From Candidatus Calditenuis fumarioli (lineage in GTDB: Archaea; Thermoproteota; Nitrososphaeria_A; Caldarchaeales; Calditenuaceae): 64,000 bases of DNA. Under the pieces are notes generated by a model. The model was not told the DNA's origin and did no database searches. It was given only the letters and a program-made list of their open reading frames with translations. Numbering within the stretch: the first letter of the stretch is position 1; the number at the start of each line of letters is the position of its first letter. A program made the translations under genes and the position numbers. This document shows positions 56,528 through 64,000 of the stretch, piece after piece. The stretch spans positions 385,441 to 449,440 of the forward strand of contig JANVYR010000002.1 of NCBI GenBank assembly GCA_030059665.1, in the 5' to 3' direction.

Positions 56528-56534
56528 TTTTATC
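56528..56534 (+). promoter_or_regulatory. TATA box of the four-helix membrane gene
   Basis: tttttat about 29 bases before ATG 56560, predicting an essentially leaderless message. Confidence 0.5.
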
Positions 56535-56559
56535 GTCTTGCGAGGGACCCTGAACTGAT

Positions 56560-57051
56560 ATGGCGAAGGAGTCCATCGATTTCAGGGACGCATCGAACCT
56601 TTTCCTCAGGGTGGCCCTCTGGAATGTCGTTGCTGCGGTTGCGTTCACGGTCCCAGTGCTCATACCCAGATTAGCCTTCCCCATACTCCTCACGCAGTGG
56701 GGTTCAATTTACATGGTCCTCGGATATCTCGCCTTCTTGCTCTTCGGGGTCATAGGACCGGTCTGCTGGTCGGTAGTATACTACATGAATGGTCTTCTGA
56801 ACTACAAGACGGAATACGATAAGGCGCTCACGCTTTTCCATGCCATAACGAATGTTATCTCTGCGTATTGTGTGTCCACCCTTCTTTTCATTGGTGGTTA
56901 CATCGGAGCTAGAGCCGTCTATGAGGGGGAGTCGCTGGTCAACGTTGGCGTAGCGATGGAAGTCGTCGAAATCCCAGCCGGTTTCTTCATAGGATTAGCA
57001 ATTATAAGTACCATAGTCGGTTTGCTGAACCTCAAATTCGTAAGAACGTGA
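56560..57051 (+). CDS. Four-helix membrane protein in the PQQ-propeller region
   Basis: A 163-residue protein with four or five hydrophobic helices (about 15-40, 46-72, 88-115, 128-158). Notable residues are a CWSVVYYMNGLLNYK stretch after helix 2 and LFHAITNVISAYCVSTLLF, with one His and one Cys in the third helix. No recognised family; a haem-binding role is possible but a single His is weak evidence. It is separated from the NosF-like gene by a 380-base spacer, so co-transcription is uncertain. Confidence 0.55.
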   Translation: MAKESIDFRDASNLFLRVALWNVVAAVAFTVPVLIPRLAFPILLTQWGSIYMVLGYLAFLLFGVIGPVCWSVVYYMNGLLNYKTEYDKALTLFHAITNVISAYCVSTLLFIGGYIGARAVYEGESLVNVGVAMEVVEIPAGFFIGLAIISTIVGLLNLKFVRT

Positions 57052-57393
57052 TTGTAGGATAGCAAACAGCATTCGAGTATAACCATACGCTAAGTTGATG
57101 TCGAGAATACATCTACTCGGTCATCACCTCTGAGGGATGAGTTAGCGTCCCGCCGGTCTATTTCTTTTCGTGTTCAACTTATGTTGTCTCTTCACAAATG
57201 TCGGTTCTCTCATCCCTCTGGCTACAATCCTCATGCTTGGAGAGGCTGACGGATTAGGTAGCATAGCACCACCATACTCGGGAACAGAGTTTGGGACGGG
57301 CCGTCACGCTGCGTTTAAACCCGACTGAATGGGGGAGCCGCGCAGGGTGCGTCACGTCGATAAAAATTGGTGACCTTTAAGATGTGACGATTA
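57052..57393. other. Long intergenic region with a distant inverted repeat
   Basis: No gene is visible in these 342 bases. A perfect 10-base inverted repeat, gagggatgag (57132-57141) and ctcatccctc (57209-57218), is separated by 67 bases. The T-rich cttttcgtgttcaactta near 57164-57180 could end transcription of the upstream gene. Composition is more AT-rich than the first 50 kb. Confidence 0.35.
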
Positions 57394-57405
57394 AAATATT
57401 TATTA
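57394..57405 (+). promoter_or_regulatory. TATA box of the NosF-like operon
   Basis: aaatatttatta, a strong AT-rich TATA element about 30 bases before ATG 57432; it supports that start over upstream in-frame codons and predicts a leaderless message. Confidence 0.6.
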
Positions 57406-57431
57406 AGTTCCGACATGATATCCGTCGACGA

Positions 57432-58346
57432 ATGCTGCGGGCCTCAGGCGTCACGAAGAAGTACGGTCGGCTGGTGGCCCTAAGGGACGTGTCCTTTGAG
57501 GTGGGCCGGGGGGAAGCGTTAGGCATACTAGGACCGAACGGCGCCGGTAAGACCACGTTAATCAAATGCGTCTTAGGGTTGCTGAACTTCGATGGCGACA
57601 TAACGGTTGACGGAATCGACGTCAAGAGGTATGGTGCAGATGCCAGGAGGAGGATGGGTTACGTGCCCCAGAAGCTAGCGCTTCACGACAAACTATCGAT
57701 CCTCGATGAGGTCAAACTGTTCGCCAAACTGAAAGGGGTTCACGATGAAGACAGATTGAGGGATCTGTTGGAGAGCAACGGGCTCTGGGAGAGGAGAAAG
57801 GATCCGGTGGGAAGCCTCTCTCAGGGCATGCGTCAGCGTCTCATACTGGCCCTTACGTTGCTGGCCGATCCAGATGTCCTGCTGCTCGACGAACCTCTCA
57901 GCAACGTAGACGTTGAGGGTCAGATGGAGATACTCTCACAGTTGGAGGAGAGGAAAAGGGAGGGCCGGACGGTCGTCATAACTTCCCACATAGTCGGTAT
58001 AGGGAAGGTGATCGACAAGGCCCTCGTGATCAATTCGGGTAGGGTCATCTCGTACGGGACCACAGAAGAAGTCATGCGACTTCTCAAACTGAGGAGCAAA
58101 ATCTACCTCAAGCTCAACCAGCAGAACGAGAAGTACAGGGCCGTCCTCAATGAGTTGAGAACCCTCAATTACGTATATCAGGTGTCAGTAAGCGGTGATT
58201 GGACTATAATCGAGTGCGACGCTGAGCGCAAACCCAATGTCATATCCCAGGTGTTGAGCGAGGGTATACGTGTCGAGGACGTGATGACCGAGGAGGTGAG
58301 CCTTGACAAGTATTACTACAAGTTAATCTCAGGTGACGCAGCATGA
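57432..58346 (+). CDS. ABC transporter ATP-binding protein (NosF-like)
   Basis: A 304-residue ATPase from ATG 57432. Walker A GPNGAGKTTL (about 36-45), GYVPQKLALHDKLSILDEV, signature LSQGMRQRLILALTLLADP, Walker B VLLLDEPLSNVD and H-loop VITSHIVGIG are intact. The C-terminal extension (about 215-304) with KYRAVLNELRTLNYVYQV...WTIIECDA is like NosF/CcmA-type accessory tails. NosF works with NosY and NosD in loading of periplasmic metalloenzymes. The stop overlaps the permease start (ATGA), coupling the two. Confidence 0.92.
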   Translation: MLRASGVTKKYGRLVALRDVSFEVGRGEALGILGPNGAGKTTLIKCVLGLLNFDGDITVDGIDVKRYGADARRRMGYVPQKLALHDKLSILDEVKLFAKLKGVHDEDRLRDLLESNGLWERRKDPVGSLSQGMRQRLILALTLLADPDVLLLDEPLSNVDVEGQMEILSQLEERKREGRTVVITSHIVGIGKVIDKALVINSGRVISYGTTEEVMRLLKLRSKIYLKLNQQNEKYRAVLNELRTLNYVYQVSVSGDWTIIECDAERKPNVISQVLSEGIRVEDVMTEEVSLDKYYYKLISGDAA

Positions 58347-59173
58347 AGTTATCACCGTTTTTTGCGCTTGTAATCCATAACTTCTTCGAGGGTATCAGAG
58401 CGAAGTGGGTGGTAATATACACTGCAGTCTTCTTCATGCTCTCAGTCAATGTTCCGATGCTCGTCCTGATATCCGCGCGATACCTCCCTCCGGACTATTT
58501 AGAGGCATATCTAGCCGCGCTCATGGCGCTCTCCTTCCCGTTCCTTCCACTGCTCTCTTTGCCCCTGAGTTCAACGTCGATCGTAGACGAGAAAGAAAGC
58601 GGCCTGCTAGAATTCACACTTTCGAATCCTATCTCGCGGTTGACATACATAACCGGAAAGCTCGCAGGTCATTTCCTTTCAACTTCTCTGGTAGTAGTCG
58701 CCGGCTTCCTCATCGCAGCACTTTTAGCCTACAACGTCAGAATCAGTCAGCTATCCGCCGTCTTACCGGTGATCGGTGCTGCGCTGCTCCTAAACGCCAT
58801 CATGCTTGCCCTCGGGACGCTAATTTCGATCCTGTCGAGGCGGAAAGTTACCGCTCTGATGGTCGCTATCTTCGCGTGGTTCCTAATGACGGTCTTAAGC
58901 GACATAGGTTCTCTCAGCATACTGGTCAGCGTTGCAGGTTCAGCGCCCTACGTACTCTTCCTGGTGGCGATCAATCCCATAGAGGCCTGTAGACTTCTGG
59001 GCGTTTACGGGATAAGGAACGTCGGCTTCACGGAACTGGGAAGCGTTGGACTGATTTTGAGACACCTTGTGGGCGAGAGCGCATGGATATTCCTTCTGAG
59101 CGTCCAAGTGATCTGGCTCGCTGTGTTGATCTCGCTCTGCCTGTCGATCTTCATCAGGTCCGAGATCGCCTGA
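58343..59173 (+). CDS. ABC-2 permease (NosY-like)
   Basis: A 276-residue protein with six helices, starting at ATG 58343 in a four-base overlap with the ATPase. SIVDEKESGLLEFTLSNPISRLTYITGKLAGHF is the ABC-2/NosY loop (E..SG......NP.SR......K..G). Together with the NosF-like ATPase it forms a transporter placed among periplasmic PQQ-type proteins, which suggests export of a maturation factor or sulfur/metal ligand. Substrate is inference. Its 3' end overlaps the convergent propeller gene by 20 bases. Confidence 0.88.
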   Translation: MKLSPFFALVIHNFFEGIRAKWVVIYTAVFFMLSVNVPMLVLISARYLPPDYLEAYLAALMALSFPFLPLLSLPLSSTSIVDEKESGLLEFTLSNPISRLTYITGKLAGHFLSTSLVVVAGFLIAALLAYNVRISQLSAVLPVIGAALLLNAIMLALGTLISILSRRKVTALMVAIFAWFLMTVLSDIGSLSILVSVAGSAPYVLFLVAINPIEACRLLGVYGIRNVGFTELGSVGLILRHLVGESAWIFLLSVQVIWLAVLISLCLSIFIRSEIA

Positions 59174-61067
59174 GCACCCTCTCCCTGACGAGAACCGCAA
59201 GGGCCAAGGCCATTATCAGGACGCTTACGATCAGCAAGAGAACGGACTGAGACGAAGGTTGAGGGGCCCCGCTTTCGGGCGAGACGGTCGTTTGCACCGT
59301 GATGGTTACAACCGTACGGACTGTTTCCTGTGCCAGGGTTCTCAACGGCCGTAGCGTGAGGAGATAGCCGGGATTGTTAACTGAGCTCATGCTCAGAACG
59401 ATCCTCAGATTCCCTTCAACGTCCGTACCAAGTGACGGGGCGGCCATCGCTGGCCCTATGTTGGACCTCGATAGGAGCGGTTCGCCGGTGGCGGACTCGA
59501 GGACGTAAAGGTTTCCCGTGTAAGTGAGCGCCAGCAGAAAGTCGTTGACCGATGTGAGGAAAGCAATGCCCTCGCCTTTGAGGGTCCTAGACCATCTGAT
59601 TTGTCCGGTGCTAGCATCGATTGCCATCAAAATGGCATCGGCTTGGTCAGGGAGATACAACTCCGGTCTCGATGCGCTAGAGACCTCCTTGGACTCCAGT
59701 GGCAGCGAATAGAAGATGAGTCCCCTATCAGGGTCTGCTGCGAGGCCGAATACGCTTAAGGGTGGCGGGCTTAGAATTACGACACCGCTGCTGGAGGGAA
59801 AAGCTCTAGACATCTCTCCTTCGTTGAACGGATCCGGCGGTTTGTAATCTGATCTGTTCGATGGCGGTCTCAAGAACCACCTAAGCCGGCCTGTCCCCTT
59901 ATCAAGTGCGTAGAGGTAGCCGTTGCCGCACGCTGTGACCACCATGTCGCCGACTAACAGGACGTCGGTGTTGCAACCGTATCCGTAAACGTCGTGCGGT
60001 ATCGCTTGGAAGGTCCAGATCACCTTGCCGGTCTCGGACTCTATCGCTATGACCGATGAGGAAGGGAAGTTCGGTCCCCTGCGCAATCGTCCATCCAACG
60101 ACGGTAGCGGCTGGGAAACCGTCAGATAGACCGTCCCCGTGGCCTCGTCGACCGCCCAACCGCCGATCCAGCTGGCCATTCCGCCAGCCCTCAACCTCTC
60201 GCCGTCCGCAGGCGACCAGTCACCGTACAATAATTTTTGGACGGAATCCCGGTCAAGGGACTTCAGGTCGACAGCCTTGCTGCCGTCAAAAATCCACGCG
60301 TTCCTCAGCGATTGAACGAACTCGACGGACCAAGAGGGATCGTAACTCACCTGGGGTGGCATGAGGAAGGTCCTCCAAAGTCTCTCAGGTCCACGCTGCG
60401 TCAACCTGAACCCCATGAGGAACGCCCTGCCAGCATCAGGTGCATCTGGGGATGTGCTCCCTACGACCAGGACCGACCTCTTCGAATCGTAGGCGAAGTT
60501 CACAGGGTACCCTCCGTACGTGCCGGCGTTTCCCTCGATGCGCTCATTACCTCCGAGGAGATCGACGGTTGCGAGCAGCCTACCTGTGTAGATGTCGAGT
60601 AGGACTACCGATTGCCAGGGTGTGCCTATTGCCAGGGCCTCTGCCCCCGCTATGTTGACTATTTTCACGTTGGTCACATGACCTAACTGATCCCTCAGCA
60701 CCTGTGTCGAGGTTGATCCCGGTCTTGGTATCTCCAGGGTCCAGAGCAGTTTTCCGCCCCTTAGATCGAAGGCGATGACCACGAAACCATTAGTGACCAC
60801 GTAGCCCACACCTAGTCTGGTTAGTGGGGTGTGGGTCACCCCGTGTATTCCGGATCTGCCCGGCGGCAGCGGCATGAACGACTCCTGAACGAGGTTGACG
60901 ACGTCCTCCCTGCTCAAGTCAGGAGCCTTCACGTGCTTGACGTTACCCTGGTCGTACCCTGTCGTGGTCCAGTCTACTGGGTCCCCTAGCGCGGTGGCCG
61001 ACGCTAGCAAGGCGATGAGGGTTAGAGTTAGAACGGTTGATGGGTTGACGCTCACCGCCTGTGTCAT
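59154..61067 (-). CDS. PQQ-type beta-propeller protein lacking the catalytic/metal Asp pair (probable pseudoenzyme)
   Basis: A 637-residue protein with a signal peptide (STVLTLTLIALLASATALG) and a C-terminal anchor (VLLLIVSVLIMALALAVLV then RERVLRRSRT). Propeller blades are clear (GGKLLWTLEIP, ALDKGTGRLRWFLRP, AIDASTGQIRWSRTL). At the position where relatives read HD.WDYD this one reads PHDVYGYGCNT: Gly362 and Gly364 replace both Asp residues. Two single-base changes (GGA, GGT for GAN) explain it, and the rest of the frame is intact. It should be unable to act like a classical PQQ alcohol dehydrogenase. A binding, scaffolding or electron-relay role is possible. Confidence 0.8.
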   Translation of the reverse strand: MTQAVSVNPSTVLTLTLIALLASATALGDPVDWTTTGYDQGNVKHVKAPDLSREDVVNLVQESFMPLPPGRSGIHGVTHTPLTRLGVGYVVTNGFVVIAFDLRGGKLLWTLEIPRPGSTSTQVLRDQLGHVTNVKIVNIAGAEALAIGTPWQSVVLLDIYTGRLLATVDLLGGNERIEGNAGTYGGYPVNFAYDSKRSVLVVGSTSPDAPDAGRAFLMGFRLTQRGPERLWRTFLMPPQVSYDPSWSVEFVQSLRNAWIFDGSKAVDLKSLDRDSVQKLLYGDWSPADGERLRAGGMASWIGGWAVDEATGTVYLTVSQPLPSLDGRLRRGPNFPSSSVIAIESETGKVIWTFQAIPHDVYGYGCNTDVLLVGDMVVTACGNGYLYALDKGTGRLRWFLRPPSNRSDYKPPDPFNEGEMSRAFPSSSGVVILSPPPLSVFGLAADPDRGLIFYSLPLESKEVSSASRPELYLPDQADAILMAIDASTGQIRWSRTLKGEGIAFLTSVNDFLLALTYTGNLYVLESATGEPLLSRSNIGPAMAAPSLGTDVEGNLRIVLSMSSVNNPGYLLTLRPLRTLAQETVRTVVTITVQTTVSPESGAPQPSSQSVLLLIVSVLIMALALAVLVRERVLRRSRT

Positions 61068-61206
61068 CTCCCCGTTAACGAGCCTGAGCCGGTGTTAAGC
61101 ATTGCGGGCAACAGCCCACCGGTCTGTGAGATACAGGTTCGTCGAACCATGGCTACCCTTTAAGAACTTGATTGCTACTCTCCGTTCCTTCATAAGCCCC
61201 CATAGG

Positions 61207-61218
61207 AAATCCTTATCT
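61207..61218 (+). promoter_or_regulatory. TATA box of the DYD PQQ-propeller gene
   Basis: aaatccttatct about 33 bases before ATG 61246, inside the region shared with the divergent propeller gene; supports ATG 61246 over the longer open frame. Confidence 0.45.
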
Positions 61219-61245
61219 ATTGACCTCTTACTTCACCTCTACGCT

Positions 61246-63492
61246 ATGGAAAGGAAATCGGGGCTGCTCGGATTGAGCCTGGCCGTCGTCTCCGTGCTGG
61301 CTATGCTGATCACCTCTTCGGTGGCCTTGGCGCAGCAGCAGGCACTGGACTGGGCGAGGTACAACGGAGTCCCTGGGAACTGGAACTGGAGCCCGCAGAC
61401 TCAGATCGACAAGGAGAACGTGAAGTTCTTGGAGGTGAAGTGGGTATTTCCAGTACCAGCATCGCCGTTTACTGATAGCCCATTCTATGGTGGGGGAAGA
61501 GCAGAAGGTGTCATCCACACACCATTAGTCTACAAGGGAGTAGTATATTTTGTGACAAACTGGAACGGTATTTTTGCTGTCGATGCGGCAACAGGAAAGA
61601 CGTTATGGTCAAGGCGAATAGACCCTCCAAAGGAGTTAATTGATTTGATAGTAAAGCCTGGCTCTATTCCACTCTCTATCGACCCCGATTCCGCACTGAG
61701 TGGACACTACCATCAAATCCATATATACGAACTTGGAGGAAGGCCCTATCTACTTCTAGTAACCAACTACTACTACTTAATTGCGTTGGACCCATTAACG
61801 GGTGATATAAAATTAAACTGGCCGATATTCACACCAGAATATCTTGCTGCTGTACCTGGAAATCGGGGCCTTTACGATCCTTCTACGCCGAGCTTTGCGA
61901 TAGATACGAAGCGTAACATTATGATAATTGGTAGTAGCACGTCTGAGGCTCAAAGTGCAGGTCGTGGCTTCTTCGTTGGCGTGGACTTGAAGCCGTGGCT
62001 TGAGGGCCGTGGCCAGCCTCAGATCATCTGGCGTACGTTCATAATTCCGCCCCAGGACGGCAGTGACCCTGAGTGGACTTTGAAGTCGGTTGACCAGATG
62101 AGGGGTGCTTGGATATGGGACGGTGAGAAGCTGATCAACCTCAAGACCCTACCACCTGACCAGAAGAGACAGCTCCTCTACGACGACTGGGGATTTGCTA
62201 GGTTCGTTCAGCGGTATCCGAACGAGAAGGTCAGCTATGCTGGAGCCGGTGCGGGTTGGGGAGGAGCTTACGCTGTGGACGAGGACAGGGGAATAGCGTA
62301 CGTGGGAACTAATCAACCCGCTCCAGACTGGAACGCAACGTTCAGGCCAGGCCCGAACTTGTGGAGCGATTCCATTTTAGCGCTGGACGTCGAGACTGGA
62401 AAACTGATATGGGGGGTTCAGACAATGCCTCACGATATATGGGACTACGATTGCGCGTGGAGCGTCCTGCTGGTCAAGAACGCCATGATAGGCGGACAGA
62501 GACGTGATGCTGTAATCAAAGGGTGCAAGAACGGCGTTGTTTACGCACTGGATCCCGATGACGGCCACCTCCTCTGGGCCTTCAACTCATGGGATCCTGC
62601 GAAGAGCGGAGGAGATCCGAGATACGGCATCAAACCATCAAAGTATGTCAGGTTCCTGAATCCTCTCGATCCGAAGGACATGAACTGGAGATGGCAGGGT
62701 GAGTGGACCACAGGACAAGAGTACGAATACATTAAGAACCACGGAGCATTCTATCAGAACCCGCCAGGCGTTGGTGGGATCGAAAGCGATCCTGCTTATG
62801 ATCCTCAGAGAAACAGACTGTTCGTGGCGGTCTACAATTACCCATCCGCCTATACCATTCAAAATGTTGGACCTGGTACTGGATGGCCAGCAGGCCGAGG
62901 ATTAAGGGGCGGTACTCTGCCTCCTGCTCCGATCAACACCACCATATACGCCATAGATGTGAACACCGGAAGGGTTGTATGGAACACGTTCGTAGACGGC
63001 GTTCCGTACAGAGGTGGGTTAACCACATCCAATGGTCTCGTATTCGCGACCTTCAACGACGGCACCCTCAGGATTTACGATGCCGATACGGGAGCAGAGC
63101 TTAAGCGGGTGATAATAGGCGGTCCGGTTCTCGTGCAACCGTCGTTAGCGACCACCGCTGACGGTAAGATCAGGGTTCTGGTGCCCGTCTCTGTACCCCT
63201 ATCGCTATGGGGTCCGACAACGAACCTTCCAGGTTTCGTCGTCGCTCTAGGCCTTCCTGATGTCATAGCAGAGAGAACGGTAGTCCAGGAGAGGACAGTG
63301 GTCCAGACTCAGGTCAGGACTCAAGTCCAGACGGTAGTCCAGACCGCAGTCGCTACTCAGGTGGTCACTCAGGTACAGACTCAGGTCAGGGAGGTTGAGG
63401 TTATACCTGCTTGGGTCTATGCCGTTGCAGGCGTCGCAGTAGTAGCTGTGATAGCTGCAGCCACGATAGCTGCCAGGGGAAGGAGGAGGTAA
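61246..63492 (+). CDS. PQQ-dependent alcohol dehydrogenase homologue, DYD site, with C-terminal stalk and anchor
   Basis: A 748-residue protein from ATG 61246. A signal peptide (LLGLSLAVVSVLAMLITSSVALA, residues 6-28) leads to a propeller (AVDAATGKTLWSRRI, ALDVETGKLIWGVQT, AIDVNTGRVVWNTFV). PHDIWDYDCAW carries Asp400 and Asp402, matching the catalytic Asp and the additional Asp of lanthanide-type XoxF enzymes. The C terminus is a Val/Gln/Thr repeat stalk (units such as RTVVQ, TQVRTQVQT) of about 45 residues, then a membrane helix (WVYAVAGVAVVAVIAAATIAA) and RGRRR. It is predicted to be displayed outside the cell membrane. Bases 61440-61950 are AT-richer than the rest. Confidence 0.85.
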   Translation: MERKSGLLGLSLAVVSVLAMLITSSVALAQQQALDWARYNGVPGNWNWSPQTQIDKENVKFLEVKWVFPVPASPFTDSPFYGGGRAEGVIHTPLVYKGVVYFVTNWNGIFAVDAATGKTLWSRRIDPPKELIDLIVKPGSIPLSIDPDSALSGHYHQIHIYELGGRPYLLLVTNYYYLIALDPLTGDIKLNWPIFTPEYLAAVPGNRGLYDPSTPSFAIDTKRNIMIIGSSTSEAQSAGRGFFVGVDLKPWLEGRGQPQIIWRTFIIPPQDGSDPEWTLKSVDQMRGAWIWDGEKLINLKTLPPDQKRQLLYDDWGFARFVQRYPNEKVSYAGAGAGWGGAYAVDEDRGIAYVGTNQPAPDWNATFRPGPNLWSDSILALDVETGKLIWGVQTMPHDIWDYDCAWSVLLVKNAMIGGQRRDAVIKGCKNGVVYALDPDDGHLLWAFNSWDPAKSGGDPRYGIKPSKYVRFLNPLDPKDMNWRWQGEWTTGQEYEYIKNHGAFYQNPPGVGGIESDPAYDPQRNRLFVAVYNYPSAYTIQNVGPGTGWPAGRGLRGGTLPPAPINTTIYAIDVNTGRVVWNTFVDGVPYRGGLTTSNGLVFATFNDGTLRIYDADTGAELKRVIIGGPVLVQPSLATTADGKIRVLVPVSVPLSLWGPTTNLPGFVVALGLPDVIAERTVVQERTVVQTQVRTQVQTVVQTAVATQVVTQVQTQVREVEVIPAWVYAVAGVAVVAVIAAATIAARGRRR

Positions 63493-63539
63493 AGTAGACA
63501 AACCGGATAACGAGCTCAAAAGGCCCTTATACTTTTTAT

Positions 63540-63558
63540 GCGATTTTTCTTTCTTTTA
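63540..63558 (+). terminator. T-rich terminator after the DYD PQQ gene
   Basis: gcgatttttctttctttta, a pyrimidine-rich run 48 bases after the stop, matching the T-run that suffices for archaeal termination. Confidence 0.5.
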
Positions 63559-63667
63559 GCGAGATTGAAACGTCTGTCTTTTACACTCGCGCACTCGGAA
63601 AAATCATACCTGCAATAAAATGGTATCAAGGGCAAATTGCTTAAATTGGTTGCAAACAGCCATCTTT

Positions 63668-63681
63668 AAAAGCTTATATAC
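63668..63681 (+). promoter_or_regulatory. TATA box of the last PQQ-propeller gene
   Basis: aaaagcttatatac, one of the strongest TATA elements in the window, about 31 bases before ATG 63706; predicts a leaderless message. Confidence 0.65.
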
Positions 63682-63705
63682 AAACAATTGATTTCCAAGA
63701 TCGAC

Positions 63706-64000
63706 ATGTTGAGGGGAGAAGTCTTTGGAATCGCCTTGGTGCTCTCAATGACCACTTTATTCCTGACCTCAACGATAGCATATGCGCAGCAAACAACTGA
63801 TTGGTCATACTATAATGGCAACAAATGGGGATGGAACTACGCGTTCCAGAACCAGATTGGCAAGCAAAACGCGCAATTCGTAGAGGTGAAGTGGGTGTTT
63901 CCGGTGCCTGCAAATCCGGGCGACCCAGCCAAATTCTTCGTGACCGAGGGCGTTGGTCTAATACCTCTTGTATACAAAGGAGTCGTTTACTTTATGACCA
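63706..64000 (+). CDS. Fourth PQQ-type beta-propeller protein, cut by the window edge
   Basis: Ninety-eight residues are visible. A signal peptide (VFGIALVLSMTTLFLTSTIAYA) is followed by the same start as the preceding gene: DWSYYNGNKWGWNY..QNQIGKQNAQFVEVKWVFPVPANPGD and PLVYKGVVYFMT, close to the DYD protein (QIDKENVKFLEVKWVFPVPASP). It is a recent paralogue. The active-site motif is beyond the window, so its catalytic class is unknown. Confidence 0.75.
   Translation, partial: MLRGEVFGIALVLSMTTLFLTSTIAYAQQTTDWSYYNGNKWGWNYAFQNQIGKQNAQFVEVKWVFPVPANPGDPAKFFVTEGVGLIPLVYKGVVYFMT

Noticed and set aside
57132-57218. 10-base inverted repeat as an insertion-sequence end
   Set aside because: No transposase, no target duplication and only 67 bases between the arms; chance or a regulatory site is as likely.

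Overview
The window looks like part of a thermophilic archaeal chromosome, most likely from the TACK group (Thermoproteota in the broad sense). The evidence is the gene content: Alba, A/V-type ATP synthase subunit B, mevalonate kinase, aRF1 with NIKS and GGQ motifs, deoxyhypusine synthase, ribosomal protein S19e, intein-containing RtcB, a Trm11/Trm-G10-type tRNA methyltransferase, a TackOD1-like zinc protein, tRNA genes without encoded CCA, a tRNA-Arg that appears to carry two introns, and TATA boxes about 25 bases before leaderless starts. TTG and GTG starts are frequent. Most of the window is GC-rich with tightly packed genes; from about 52.4 kb onward base composition becomes visibly more AT-rich. 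The exact lineage cannot be fixed from sequence alone.

Layout. 1-5.8 kb: end of a LysX/RimK-type ligase, Alba, an OsmC-family protein, a family-4 sugar-phosphate transferase, YciI-like protein, AtpB and mevalonate kinase. 5.8-7.8 kb: an IS110-like transposase gene with a cluster of hairpins at its 3' end, beside short coding remnants. 7.8-21 kb: MEMO-family protein, glutamate dehydrogenase, DAO-type flavoprotein, a tandem ThyX-like protein, a dual-specificity phosphatase, CBS protein, PRPP synthase, tRNA methyltransferase, a three-gene ABC exporter operon, a GlcD-type oxidase and tRNA-Ser(GCT). 21.5-27.4 kb: a methyltransferase/ATP-grasp fusion, aRF1 translationally coupled to its probable GGQ methyltransferase, a PqqD-like protein and an NnrS-like membrane protein. 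27.5-29.1 kb: a decayed CRISPR locus (small helical protein, Cas6, a truncated Cas1 running straight into a three-repeat array). 29.2-42.2 kb: 2-hydroxyacid dehydrogenase homologue, MarC, ValRS, UPF0216, RtcB with intein, a Tat-exported phosphoesterase, a large SF2 helicase and a MobA-like protein. 42.2-52.4 kb: tRNA-Val, tRNA-Arg with introns, double-hotdog thioesterase, a frameshifted family-2 glycosyltransferase next to a TackOD1 protein, deoxyhypusine synthase, a DUF255/YyaL protein, S19e, an MBL hydrolase and a rhodanese.

52.9-64 kb is the most unusual part: four exported or membrane-anchored PQQ-type beta-propeller proteins (the last cut by the window edge) are interleaved with a membrane-anchored NTF2/SnoaL-like protein, a solute-binding protein that lacks a signal peptide, a four-helix membrane protein and a NosF/NosY-like ABC pair. 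The three complete propellers differ at the position that aligns with the catalytic/metal Asp pair of quinoprotein alcohol dehydrogenases: DFD, GYG and DYD. I read this as an archaeal periplasmic quinoprotein system containing two probable enzymes, one probable non-catalytic paralogue and a dedicated transporter. The PqqD-like gene 27 kb away may or may not be connected to it.
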